Shown piece after piece: positions 52,575 to 60,951 of a DNA stretch of 64,000 nucleotides (position 1 is the stretch's first letter; every line of letters begins with the position of its first letter). The DNA is taken from NCBI RefSeq assembly GCF_016899755.1, contig NZ_JACJJC010000002.1, positions 62,001 to 126,000 on the forward strand, written 5' to 3'. The notes under the pieces were generated by a model. The model did not search any database, had not been told where the DNA came from, and saw only the letters and a list, made by a program, of their open reading frames with translations. A program made the position numbers and the translations under genes. The DNA comes from Sutterella massiliensis (GTDB taxonomy: Bacteria > Pseudomonadota > Gammaproteobacteria > Burkholderiales > Burkholderiaceae_F).

Positions 52575-54008
52575 TTATTCGTCCGCCGCCGCTTCGTCGT
52601 CAAAGTCGACGCCTGCCGCACACAAGTCGGAAAAGAGCAGACTTCCGCACGAGCGCTCGCTTGCCGTCAAGCGGTCCGCACCCACCGCCTCGAGCTGCAT
52701 CATCATTTCGAGAATGTTTCCCGCAATCGAAAACCCTTCGATCGCATGATCGATCCGGCCGTTTTCCACCCAGAAACCGAATGCACCGCGCGAATAGTCG
52801 CCCGTCACAGGGTTAAAGCCCTGCCCGATCAATTCCGTAACGAGAATGCCTCGGTCGAGCTTTTTCAACATCGCGGTGAAGTCGTCCGAGGTTCGCGTTT
52901 GCGAACTTGAAAGCGTCAGGTTGTAAGCGCCGCCGGCGTTGCCCGTCGTTCGCAGCCCAAGCTTTCGCGCGCTGTAGCTCGAAAGGAAGCGGCCTTCAAG
53001 GCGCCCCGAATCGACGATGAGGCGCCTGCGGCCGGCACAGCCCTCGTCGTCAAAGGCGCCGGACCCGATTGCGCGGGCGACGAAGGGATTTTCTTCCACC
53101 GAAACATGCTCGGGCAGAATTCGCTCGCCGAACTTGTCGCCGAGGCACGACGCCTTTCTGTAGAGAGCCGAACCGGAAAGGAGCGCTTCGAGAATATCGA
53201 GTAGCCCCACGGCAGCCTGCGGCTCAAAGAGCACGTTGTAGCGCCCGGGCGACACGGCGCCCGCATTCAGACGCCTCACCGCACGCTGCGCGGCAAGCGC
53301 CCCGAGTGCTTCGGGCGACATCAGATCTTCAAGCGCTCTTGCTTCGCACCACCAGCCGTCCCGCTGCGACTCGCCCTCGGGCGACTGCGCGATCGGCCAA
53401 CAGTCGATGCTGTGGCGCCCGTAGGCATAGCCCGCACAAAAGCCCAGCGAATTCGCGAGCGTAAAGACGCCCGCCGACGTATCAAAACGCGCACCCTCGG
53501 TATTCGTAATCCGAGCGTCTGCGGCGAGCGCCGCGGCTTCCGTTCGCTCGAGCAGTCGAAAAGCCTCTTCGGGCGTCCCCGCGAAAGGATGGTAGAGCGA
53601 CAAATCCGGAAACTCGGTCGCCAGATCGGCCTCGTCGGGGAGCCCCCCGGCCGGATCGGGCTTCGCGTGCGACGCAATCTGCACTGCGGCGCGAACGGTC
53701 CGCTCGAGCGAAGCTTCCGAGAGGTCGGACGTGCTTGCCGTTCCGCGCTGCGCGCCCTTCCAGACGTTGACGACAAGAACGCTCTCTTCCGTGCGCTCGA
53801 TGCTCTCGGGTTCACACATGCGGGTCGAAGCGGACAAGCCTCGATCAAAACTCGCCTCTGCAGACGCCGAGCTCGCGCCGAGCGCTTTGGCGCGCTCGAC
53901 GCACCACTGCGCCGTCTCTACGGTTGTGCGTCGAAGCACCGTGATGTCGGTGTCGTCCTCGCACGCCGATTCGTCTCCTGAAAACGCTTGAAAGTTCGCT
54001 TCGCGCAT
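52575..54008 (-). CDS. pmbA: TldE/PmbA-type metalloprotease subunit
   Basis: A 477-residue protein of the TldD/TldE family. TldE pairs with the zinc-bearing TldD to process peptides such as microcins and CcdA. ETAQWCVERAKALGASSASA and RGLSASTRMCEPESIERTEE mark the N-terminal domain; GRYNVLFEPQAAVGLLDILEALLSG (about 270-294) and the C-terminal GIEGxSIAGN-type motif EGFSIAGNILEMM are conserved. TldD is not in the window. It is divergent from darP, the common betaproteobacterial layout. Confidence 0.92.
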   Translation of the reverse strand: MREANFQAFSGDESACEDDTDITVLRRTTVETAQWCVERAKALGASSASAEASFDRGLSASTRMCEPESIERTEESVLVVNVWKGAQRGTASTSDLSEASLERTVRAAVQIASHAKPDPAGGLPDEADLATEFPDLSLYHPFAGTPEEAFRLLERTEAAALAADARITNTEGARFDTSAGVFTLANSLGFCAGYAYGRHSIDCWPIAQSPEGESQRDGWWCEARALEDLMSPEALGALAAQRAVRRLNAGAVSPGRYNVLFEPQAAVGLLDILEALLSGSALYRKASCLGDKFGERILPEHVSVEENPFVARAIGSGAFDDEGCAGRRRLIVDSGRLEGRFLSSYSARKLGLRTTGNAGGAYNLTLSSSQTRTSDDFTAMLKKLDRGILVTELIGQGFNPVTGDYSRGAFGFWVENGRIDHAIEGFSIAGNILEMMMQLEAVGADRLTASERSCGSLLFSDLCAAGVDFDDEAAADE

Positions 54009-54098
54009 GGTTCCCTGCCGGCTCTTCGCCTCTCTTCACATCAGAAAACGTATGATACGGACTTCATAAGAATTCTTTCCTTTGGAGACAGCGCCATC

Positions 54099-54671
54099 AT
54101 GCGTCAAGACGCCTTTCCGCCCGAAGACGACGAAGAAGACGAATACCTGGGCCCCTCGAAATCGCAATTGAAGCGCGAGCAGCTCGAGCTGCAGGCGCTC
54201 GGCAAAGAAATGACGAAGCTCGGCGACGAACAGCTTCGAAAAGTTGGGCTCCCCGAAGACGTGTATGTCGAAATTGTCGAATTCCGCCGCATGAAGAGCT
54301 TCGGCGCGCAGCGCCGCCAGCTGCAGCTGATCGGCAAGAAGATGCGCTACCTCGATCCGAAAGCGGTGCGCGAAGCAATCGACCGAGCCACCGGCGAATC
54401 GAAGGCGGCAGTTGCGCTGCACCACAAGTGCGAGCGTCTGCGCGACGCGATGCTCGAGAGCGACGAAGCGGTGAAGCGCTTCATTGACGAGCATCCCGAC
54501 GTCGACATCCGCAAGCTGCGCGAACACGTCCGCGTCGCGCGCAAGGAGCGCGAAGCGCAGAAGCCCCCGAAGAACGCCCGCGCGCTCTACCGCATGCTGC
54601 ACGAAATGTTCGATGAGGCCGTTAGTCTCGAGCGTGTCGACGACGAGAGCGAAGCGTCCGAAGAAAATTAA
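54099..54671 (+). CDS. darP: Ribosome-associated protein DarP (YjgA, DUF615)
   Basis: A 190-residue highly charged protein that helps late assembly of the 50S subunit. The central DUF615 has PSKSQLKREQLELQALGKEM (about residues 19-38), VEFRRMKSFGAQRRQLQLIGK (about 63-83) and the C-terminal FIDEHPDVDIRKLREHVRVARKE. ATG 54099 follows TTGGAGAC; an in-frame extension to 53988 is rejected since it runs into pmbA. A TATGAT near 54050 may be its -10 box. mog follows. Confidence 0.94.
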   Translation: MRQDAFPPEDDEEDEYLGPSKSQLKREQLELQALGKEMTKLGDEQLRKVGLPEDVYVEIVEFRRMKSFGAQRRQLQLIGKKMRYLDPKAVREAIDRATGESKAAVALHHKCERLRDAMLESDEAVKRFIDEHPDVDIRKLREHVRVARKEREAQKPPKNARALYRMLHEMFDEAVSLERVDDESEASEEN

Positions 54672-54768
54672 TCGAAGCATCTCTGCTCTCGGGCGGCTGT
54701 TTTTTTGCGGTCGCCCGTTTCTGAAGCATTTCTCCCATTCAACTGCCAAATACTCAGCGAGTCACGCC

Positions 54769-56325
54769 ATGAAGCCGCCCCGCAGCGCAGAAAACGAGCT
54801 TATTCTCGGTCTAGTTTCCATCTCCGACCGCGCTAGCCGCGGCATCTATGACGACAAAGGCATCCCGACGCTCGAAGCTTGGTGCCGCAAGGCCATCTCG
54901 ACGCCGATCCGCGTCCATAAGCGCCTCATTCCCGACGAGCGCTTCGACATCGAAAAGACGCTTCGCGAGCTCGTGGACATCATCGGGTGCGATCTCATTC
55001 TGACGACGGGCGGTACGGGCCCCTCGCGCCGCGACGTCACGCCCGAGGCGACGCTCGCTGTCGCCACGCGCGAGATGCCGGGCTTCGGCGAACAAATGCG
55101 TGCCATTTCGGGACACTTCGTTCCGACAGCGATCCTTTCGCGCCAGGTCGGCGTCCTTCGTGAAACGCCCGACCACGCAGCGCTCATCATCAACTTGCCC
55201 GGGCAGCCCAAGGCCATTGCCGAAACGCTTGAAGGCCTGCGAGACGAAAACGGCAACACCGTTGTGAACGGTATTTTTGCGGCCGTCCCCTACTGCATCG
55301 ATTTGATCGGCGGTCCTTACATTGAAACGAACGAAGCGATTGTGAAGGCTTTCCGCCCGAAGAGCGCAAGAAAGCCGAGCACGGCCCAAGCGTCCGAAAC
55401 GGTCGCCGCTTCGGAAGCTACAGCGGAGAAGTCTGTTGACCCGATGACTGAAACGGCACCTGAGCAAACAGTTGCAACCGAAGCAATTGCTCCCGCGAAG
55501 AACGACCAACCGCAAACGCCCGTAAAGCAGCCGGAGTCGACGATCAAGGCTGCCGTCGAAAAGGTGCCGGAAGCCGAACGCATTGAGGTTGAGCACATCG
55601 TCCCAGAAGAGAGCGCGAAGCCCCGCATCGAGCCCGCTTTCCGGGCCGACGAACTTCTCACCGTTATGCCGCGTCGCGGCGGCACCCCAGAACTTGCCGT
55701 CGTTTGGCTGCACGGCATGGGTGCGGACAACGCGGACTTCGCGCCGTTTCCGGACGAAATCCTCGACTTCGGCGGCCCGGTCTGCCGCTTCATTCTGCCC
55801 AACGCCCCCGTGCGCGAACTCACGGGGCACCCCGGTTATCCGATTCGCGCTTGGTACGATTTCCCTGGCAACAAGATTGACGATCAGGAAGATGCGCTCG
55901 GCATTCGCGAAAGTGCGGCGCGCGTTGCCGCACTCATTCGCGAAGTGGAAGCGAGCGGCGTGCCGCGCAGCCGCATCGTCTTGGGCGGCTTCTCGCAGGG
56001 AGCTGCCATCTCGCTCTACGCAGGGCTTCGTGAAGAAGCACCGCTTGCCGGCGTCGTGGCCCTCTCGGGTTATCTGCCGCTCGCGGGACGCCTCTTTTCC
56101 GAAGCGACGCCCGCAGGCCGTCGAACGCCCGTCTTTATGGCGCACGGCGACTTCGACAGCATCGTGCCGCCGATGGTCGCCATGCGCTCCGCAGGCGTGA
56201 TCCGTGAAGCGGTGCCTAACCTTGCATGGCGCACCTATCCGATGGAGCACGAGCTTTGCGGTGAAGAAATGGGCGACATTGCGGCGTTTCTCGCCAGCGT
56301 GGCAGAGCGCGCCGGATCGCTCTGA
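54769..56325 (+). CDS. Molybdopterin adenylyltransferase fused to a carboxylesterase
   Basis: A 518-residue two-enzyme fusion. Residues about 8-185 are Mog/MoaB-like: GLVSISDRASRGIYDDKGIP, the catalytic TTGGTGPSRRDVTPEAT (about 77-93) and LINLPGQPKAIAETL, which adenylylate molybdopterin before molybdenum insertion. Residues about 190-295 are an Ala/Pro/Thr/Glu-rich linker. Residues about 300-515 are an alpha/beta hydrolase of the carboxylesterase/acyl-protein thioesterase type: VVWLHGMGADNADFAP, nucleophile Ser in LGGFSQGAAISLY (about 403-415), Asp in MAHGDFDSIVP and His in MEHELCGEE. The frame is continuous across the linker with no stop or obvious shift. ATG 54769 is the start; the frame upstream overlaps darP. 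I do not know this fusion from other genomes. Confidence 0.9.
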   Translation: MKPPRSAENELILGLVSISDRASRGIYDDKGIPTLEAWCRKAISTPIRVHKRLIPDERFDIEKTLRELVDIIGCDLILTTGGTGPSRRDVTPEATLAVATREMPGFGEQMRAISGHFVPTAILSRQVGVLRETPDHAALIINLPGQPKAIAETLEGLRDENGNTVVNGIFAAVPYCIDLIGGPYIETNEAIVKAFRPKSARKPSTAQASETVAASEATAEKSVDPMTETAPEQTVATEAIAPAKNDQPQTPVKQPESTIKAAVEKVPEAERIEVEHIVPEESAKPRIEPAFRADELLTVMPRRGGTPELAVVWLHGMGADNADFAPFPDEILDFGGPVCRFILPNAPVRELTGHPGYPIRAWYDFPGNKIDDQEDALGIRESAARVAALIREVEASGVPRSRIVLGGFSQGAAISLYAGLREEAPLAGVVALSGYLPLAGRLFSEATPAGRRTPVFMAHGDFDSIVPPMVAMRSAGVIREAVPNLAWRTYPMEHELCGEEMGDIAAFLASVAERAGSL

Positions 56326-56344
56326 GCGCGCGTTCCGAAGAGAA

Positions 56345-56917
56345 TCAAAAGCCGCGCTCGAGCCACTCGCTCAATAGCGGCGCTGCTGCGTCTTTTTCAG
56401 ACAGGATGGGGGTTCGTGCGAAAAGCTCGGACCCCCAATCGATTTGGAGCGTCGGGTCGTTCCAGCGGATAGCGCCCTCTTCGCCCGGTCTGTACGGGGT
56501 ATCGACCTTGTAGAAAACCACCGTTTCGTCTTCGAGCGTGAGAAACGCGTGACCAAAGCCTTTGGGCACAAAAAGCGCGTCGGCGTTCTGGGCCGAGAGT
56601 GTCACGGCAAGCCACTTGAGATACGTTGTGCTCCCGGGGCGCAAATCGACGACGACATCGCGCACTGCGCCGCACACGGGACGCACGAGCTTGCTTTGTG
56701 CGGCGGCGCCGCGCTGAAAGTGAATGCCGCGCAGCGTGCCGCGCTTTGCGCTCACGCTCAAGTTGTCCTGACAAAAGACACCGGCCCCCGGCAGTCGATA
56801 CCGCTCGGCATTCCAGAGCTCGGTGAAGCGCCCTCGCACATCACGAAAATTTTTGTCGCGCAGCAGCAGTACGCCGGCAAGCGAGAGTTCGCTGACAGTG
56901 AGTGCAGAATTCGTCAT
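56345..56917 (-). CDS. rfbC: dTDP-4-dehydrorhamnose 3,5-epimerase
   Basis: A 190-residue cupin enzyme of dTDP-L-rhamnose synthesis. FRDVRGRFTELWN, CQDNLSVSAKRGTLRGIHFQ (catalytic His near residue 63), KLVRPVCGAVRDVVVDLRPGS and PKGFGHAFLTLEDETVVFYK (Tyr base) are all in the usual order. rfbA, rfbB and rfbD are not adjacent, so the gene is separated from the rest of its pathway. It converges with the Mog-esterase gene, 19 nt apart. Confidence 0.95.
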   Translation of the reverse strand: MTNSALTVSELSLAGVLLLRDKNFRDVRGRFTELWNAERYRLPGAGVFCQDNLSVSAKRGTLRGIHFQRGAAAQSKLVRPVCGAVRDVVVDLRPGSTTYLKWLAVTLSAQNADALFVPKGFGHAFLTLEDETVVFYKVDTPYRPGEEGAIRWNDPTLQIDWGSELFARTPILSEKDAAAPLLSEWLERGF

Positions 56918-57011
56918 GGCGGGATACGTCGACAGCTGATGATTATTTCTTCACCGAACGATCCTTTCCTGCGGAACAAGCAAGGCTTGTCTCCGACCTG
57001 CCGCACCTAAA

Positions 57012-57037
57012 CAAAAAGCCCCAGCATTTGCTGAGGC
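57012..57037 (-). terminator. Terminator of tRNA-Leu
   Basis: On the minus strand GCCTCAGCA pairs with TGCTGGGGC (one wobble) around AA and is followed by TTTTTG, 22 nt after the tRNA CCA end. Confidence 0.85.
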
Positions 57038-57058
57038 CTTCGTTGTCGTGCCGTTCCG

Positions 57059-57142
57059 TGGTCCCCGGAGAGAGACTCGAACTCTCACGGTTTTACCCGG
57101 CGGATTTTGAATCCGCTGCGTCTACCATTCCGCCATCCGGGG
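57059..57142 (-). tRNA. tRNA-Leu (CAA)
   Basis: An 84-nt class II tRNA with a long variable arm and encoded CCA. Acceptor arms CCCCGGA and TCCGGGG pair; the anticodon loop TTCAAAA between GCGGA and TCCGC gives CAA, which reads UUG codons. It has its own promoter and terminator. Confidence 0.95.
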
Positions 57143-57190
57143 ATGGGACCGTATCACTTTGGCTCTCGCCTTGATCGGGCGAGAGAGCAG

Positions 57191-57219
57191 AGTATGCCAC
57201 AGCGCCGAAAAAGAGGCAA
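57191..57219 (-). promoter_or_regulatory. Promoter of tRNA-Leu
   Basis: On the minus strand TTGCCT (57214-57219) and CATACT (57191-57196) are separated by 17 bp. The transcript would start about 40 nt before the tRNA and pass through a hairpin (GCTCTC...GAGAGC, 57161-57187). Confidence 0.65.
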
Positions 57220-57245
57220 ACGACAAGTACCGCTTACCGCGGTCT

Positions 57246-57740
57246 TCAATGCTCGAGTTTGCGGATGTGCTGCGTCGGATCGCTATTGCGAACCCGCTCG
57301 ATAAGCGTCGTGATGGGCACGCCCGCTTTGGTTTGCCAATCCGGACAGATTTCCGAAAGCGGCACGAGGACAAAGAGCCGCTCAAGCATGCGCGGGTGCG
57401 GCAGCGTCAAAAAGTGGCTCGTCATGACGACGTCGCCGAAATCGAGCAAATCCAGGTCGAGCGTCCTCGGCGCATTGTGTACGCCCGCAGGGCGCACGCG
57501 TCCGTGCGCGTTCTCGATCGCTTGGAGCGACCGCAGAAGCGTTTCGGGTGAACAGGCCGCCTCAACGAGCGCCACAGCGTTCACATAGTCGGGGCCGGAC
57601 GAGTCGACGGGCGACGTGGAATAGAAGCTGCTGGTTGCAAGCAGCTTGACCTGCTCAAGCGCCGCGATTTCCTCGAGTGCTTTACGAAGTGCTTCCAACG
57701 GAGCGCCGAGATTGGCCCCGAGTCCGATCAGTGCACGCAT
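57246..57740 (-). CDS. folK: 2-amino-4-hydroxy-6-hydroxymethyldihydropteridine pyrophosphokinase
   Basis: A 164-residue folate-pathway enzyme that pyrophosphorylates hydroxymethyldihydropterin. ALIGLGANLGAPLEALRKALEEI opens the fold (about 3-25); SSFYSTSPVDSSGPDYVNAVALVE and the catalytic APRTLDLDLLDFGDVVM (about 97-113) followed by LPHPRMLERLFVLVPLSEI are diagnostic. ATG 57740 is adjacent to the pcnB stop (one base between), so translation is probably coupled; a frame extension into pcnB is rejected. Confidence 0.96.
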   Translation of the reverse strand: MRALIGLGANLGAPLEALRKALEEIAALEQVKLLATSSFYSTSPVDSSGPDYVNAVALVEAACSPETLLRSLQAIENAHGRVRPAGVHNAPRTLDLDLLDFGDVVMTSHFLTLPHPRMLERLFVLVPLSEICPDWQTKAGVPITTLIERVRNSDPTQHIRKLEH

Positions 57741-57741
57741 G

Positions 57742-59214
57742 TCATCGTTCTCCGCCGGAAACCGAGGATCCCGTCTCACCCGAGCGCCCCGAAGAGCGAC
57801 GGCGACGACGCGGGCGACGGCGACGAGTGCGCGCCTCTTCCGAAGCACCAGCCGCTGCCGAATCCTCAGGTTTTCCGCTGCCGCCCGACGATCGGGTACG
57901 ACGAGCCTTTTCGCCCGTGCGGCGCGCTTCAAGCTGCGCGGCTTCGATCATGCTGCGGCGCGAATCGTCATCGGCCTGCGAGAAAGCATCCCACCAATCG
58001 GGCAGAGACTGCGGCACGTGCCCCGTCATGGCGCGCAAAAGCAGGAAGTCGTAACCCGCACGATAGCGCGGGTGCTGCACGAGACTCCAGGGCGCCTTGC
58101 CGGTCCGGCGCTCGAGCTTTGCCTGCATGAGCCAAATGTCGTGCATGTCGGCCTGGTAGCGCCGCTGAATGGAAAACTGCTGACACTGCGTTGCAAGCAC
58201 TTCGACCGACGCTTCGTGCAGAGCAGCGATACGGCCCATACCGCGCTTTTCTTCGTTGTGCACCCAGCGCTTGGCGACCTGCGGCCAAAGCAGCGTGCCG
58301 AAAAGAAACGCGGGCGAGATCTTCTTGCCGACGGCAAGGCGTTCATCCGTACGGCGAAGCGCGAGCATGAGGAATTTTTCGCCGTCGGGCTCCGAAAGAA
58401 TCAAGTCCAAAATCGGCATCAGCGCCTGATTGAGCTTCGCTGCACGGAGCTTCTTCATGCTCTCAACCGCCTGACCGCAGGTAAGAATCTTGAGAAGCTC
58501 GTCGGAGAGGCGCGCAGCCGGCACGTTCTTGAGGAGCGCGCCCATCTTGGCGATGGGGCGTTCGGTCGCAGAATCGATCGTGAAGCCGAGCTTCGCGGCG
58601 ATACGGATCGCGCGCAGCATGCGCACCGGATCCTCGCGGTAGCGTGCCTCGGGTTCGCCGATCATGCGTACGCGCTTGGCGGCAATATCCTCAAAGCCGT
58701 GGTGATAGTCGTAAAGCGCTTCCGTTGCGGGATCGTAATAAAGCGCATTGATCGTGAAATCGCGTCGCGCGGCGTCTTCCCACATTTCACCAAAGACGTT
58801 GTCGGAAACAACGCGGCCTGCCGCGTCTTTGCGAACGCCCGCGCCTTCGAGCGCGCGGAAGGTCGAGCACTCGATGATTTCGCGCCCGAAAATGACGTGC
58901 ACAAGCTGAAAGCGCTTCCCGATGATGAGCGCGCGGCGCTGCGCGCGCTTCACTTCAACAGGCGTCGCATCGGTTGCGACGTCAAAATCCTTGGGCGTCA
59001 CGCCAAGAAGCAGGTCTCGAACCGCGCCGCCCACGATGTAGGCCTGAAAGCCCCGCTTCTGAAGCGCTTCGCACGTACGCTTGGCTTCCCACGAAACGAG
59101 GTCGGGCGAAATGCGATGTACTTCCTTCGGAATGATGCGGGGCGTCTTCACGATCGCGTCCGCAGGTCCGGAATTCATCCAGCTTTTGAAGCGCTCGACG
59201 ATTCGCTCAAACAT
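57742..59214 (-). CDS. pcnB: Poly(A) polymerase I
   Basis: A 490-residue nucleotidyltransferase that adds poly(A) tails and promotes RNA decay. The catalytic AYIVGGAVRDLLLGVTPKDFDVATDATP (about residues 57-84) holds the G-G/S and DxD motifs; RRDFTINALYYD (about 143-154) and EDPVRMLRAIRIAAKLGF are also conserved. The last 65 or so residues are Arg/Ser/Gly-rich (TRRRRPRRRRRSSGR), a basic tail likely to bind RNA. ATG 59214 gives MFERIVERF and overlaps the HAD gene end by 8 nt. Confidence 0.95.
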   Translation of the reverse strand: MFERIVERFKSWMNSGPADAIVKTPRIIPKEVHRISPDLVSWEAKRTCEALQKRGFQAYIVGGAVRDLLLGVTPKDFDVATDATPVEVKRAQRRALIIGKRFQLVHVIFGREIIECSTFRALEGAGVRKDAAGRVVSDNVFGEMWEDAARRDFTINALYYDPATEALYDYHHGFEDIAAKRVRMIGEPEARYREDPVRMLRAIRIAAKLGFTIDSATERPIAKMGALLKNVPAARLSDELLKILTCGQAVESMKKLRAAKLNQALMPILDLILSEPDGEKFLMLALRRTDERLAVGKKISPAFLFGTLLWPQVAKRWVHNEEKRGMGRIAALHEASVEVLATQCQQFSIQRRYQADMHDIWLMQAKLERRTGKAPWSLVQHPRYRAGYDFLLLRAMTGHVPQSLPDWWDAFSQADDDSRRSMIEAAQLEARRTGEKARRTRSSGGSGKPEDSAAAGASEEARTRRRRPRRRRRSSGRSGETGSSVSGGER

Positions 59215-59905
59215 CGGCGCGCTCCTTCTTGAAAATGTCGACCACGTCCCAGCCCTTGCTGACGGCCAGCTTCCAGAGCGCCTCATCGGGATTGATCGCT
59301 ACCGCGCGCCCCGTCTGCGCCGCCCATTCGAGGAGCGGCCGATCGTTGATCGAATCGCTCCAGGCTTCGAGTGCCTCGACCTTTTCGCCGCGTTCGGCTT
59401 CGAGTTTTTCGAGAAGCGCCTTCACAAGCACAAGCTTGCCTTCGCCGTAGGAGTGCGAACCAACGGCGCGCCCCGTAAATTCACCCTGTGCATCCGTTTC
59501 GGGCGTCGCGGCGGCGAGATAACGGATACCGAAAAGCTTCGCGACTTCGGCCGTCACAAAGCTGTGCGTCCCGGTAGCGAGCACGATCTCAAAACCTTCC
59601 GCACGACGGCTCTGCAAAAGCGAAAGCGCTTCGCACCGCACGGCGGGCTTCACAATCTCTTCAATGAAGCGATCGCGCCAGAGCGTCATCTGCGCCTTCG
59701 GCGCACTTTTCAAAAGCGAGCACTGAAACGTGACGAATTCGTTCGGATCGAATTTGCCCGCATGATAGGCGTCTGCATAGGCCTTGATTTTCGCCTCGAA
59801 AGCGTCGCGATCGAGTCCCGCACATTTGACGACCCAGCGAGACCAGGCATCTCCCGAATCGATCGGCAGAAGCGTGTGGTCGAGATCAAAAACAGCAATT
59901 TTCAT
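59207..59905 (-). CDS. HAD-superfamily IB phosphatase (SerB-like)
   Basis: A 232-residue cytoplasmic hydrolase. The nucleophile and general acid are in AVFDLDHTLLP (Asp near residues 7 and 9); VLATGTHSFVTAEVA (about 107-121) is motif II; GKLVLVKALLEK gives the motif III lysine; AWSDSINDRPLLEWA (about 182-196) is motif IV. Relatives act on phosphoserine or similar small phosphates. It overlaps hda by four bases (ATGA) and pcnB by 8 nt, a conserved betaproteobacterial hda-HAD-pcnB-folK unit. Substrate unknown. Confidence 0.9.
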   Translation of the reverse strand: MKIAVFDLDHTLLPIDSGDAWSRWVVKCAGLDRDAFEAKIKAYADAYHAGKFDPNEFVTFQCSLLKSAPKAQMTLWRDRFIEEIVKPAVRCEALSLLQSRRAEGFEIVLATGTHSFVTAEVAKLFGIRYLAAATPETDAQGEFTGRAVGSHSYGEGKLVLVKALLEKLEAERGEKVEALEAWSDSINDRPLLEWAAQTGRAVAINPDEALWKLAVSKGWDVVDIFKKERADV

Positions 59906-60663
59906 TCTTCGTTTAAAGTGTTCGTTCCTTTGATGTATGCCGAGAGCCGCGCCTCAAGCGCAGCGGGCGACGCGCCGGGACGGCGTTCCTCGAGAAAGCC
60001 TGACTCGATCGCAATGCGCGCGGCCTCTTTGACGGCGGCGAGATCGACGCGGCTTTTCGCGTGAAGCGAAAGCTGATTGGCAATATCGAGAACGCGCGTA
60101 AGCGTTCGCATATCGCGCGGCAGGCGCATCGACATCCAGGCGGCAATATCTTCGGTGAGAACGATGCCTCTGAGTGCCGCGAGTCGACCGAGCTCCCGGA
60201 AGCAATCGGCTTCGCCGAGCGGCTCGATTCGATAGCAAAGTCCCGCTGCAATGCGGCTCCTGACGTTCTCGGGAAGCGGCAAACGATTGGGCGAGACATG
60301 CCCGGCACAGACGATGCGGCCCTCAGCAGACCCGAGCACGGCGTCAAGCAGCCGGCGAAGTGCTTCCGCGCCCGTCGCGTCAAGAAGCTCCACGTCGTCG
60401 ACCGCGTAGCGGTTGCGCGACGATTCGTACGCGGGTACGCGTTCGGTTTCGCTCCTGCCCTCGGAAAAAGCGCTCAACAAATGCGAGAGCCCGACACCGA
60501 CGACGCCATAAAGATACAGAAGCCGCGGTCCCCTGCCGGCAGCCATTTCGCAGATCGCCGCAAGTGCGGGCGCATTTCTGCCCGGAACAAAGTTCTCAAA
60601 GGTCGGCCGGTCACGCTCCTGAAGCTCAGGCAGGTCAAGAAGATACTGGTCGGGCGTCTGCAT
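59902..60663 (-). CDS. hda: DnaA-related regulatory protein Hda
   Basis: A 253-residue AAA+-type protein. Hda works with the loaded beta clamp to stimulate ATP hydrolysis by DnaA and so prevents re-initiation. The N-terminal QYLLDLPEL segment is the clamp-binding motif. [18 protein letters not shown] and [19 protein letters not shown] follow, the latter a degenerate Walker [22 protein letters not shown] matches the C-terminal helical lid. ATG 60663 (MQTPDQY) is preferred over the longer frame. It is divergent from purM. Confidence 0.9.
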   Translation of the reverse strand: MQTPDQYLLDLPELQERDRPTFENFVPGRNAPALAAICEMAAGRGPRLLYLYGVVGVGLSHLLSAFSEGRSETERVPAYESSRNRYAVDDVELLDATGAEALRRLLDAVLGSAEGRIVCAGHVSPNRLPLPENVRSRIAAGLCYRIEPLGEADCFRELGRLAALRGIVLTEDIAAWMSMRLPRDMRTLTRVLDIANQLSLHAKSRVDLAAVKEAARIAIESGFLEERRPGASPAALEARLSAYIKGTNTLNEE

Positions 60664-60840
60664 GCCTGTGATTTCTCGTATTTCATCATGCCGCTCAACG
60701 CGCCTCGAGCGGGTCGCAGAAGCAACGGCCTCACAAAGGTTCAAGTGTATCGCGATCGGCCGTTCTCTTTCGGTCGGTCGAGTTATCTTTCCCTACAGCA
60801 TTTGATTGCGTCGTTTTCCCTTTCGACGGGCCCGCTCCCT

Positions 60841-60918
60841 TATACTCTCGGCCAATTCATTTCGTCCTTCGGAGACTGCCGCCGCACCCTGCGTCGGTGC
60901 GGCCCCGAGAGAGGGGCC
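60841..60918 (+). promoter_or_regulatory. purM promoter candidate and two overlapping leader hairpins
   Basis: A TATACT box lies at 60841-60846 with only weak -35 matches. Downstream, GCCGCACC (60881-60888) pairs with GGTGCGGC (60896-60903), and GGCCCC (60901-60906) pairs with GGGGCC (60913-60918). The two stems compete for bases 60901-60903, an arrangement seen in attenuators. No T-run or known purine-riboswitch core is visible. Confidence 0.45.
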
Positions 60919-60951
60919 GGACGTCTTCGCACATCAAACAGCGAGAATTCC

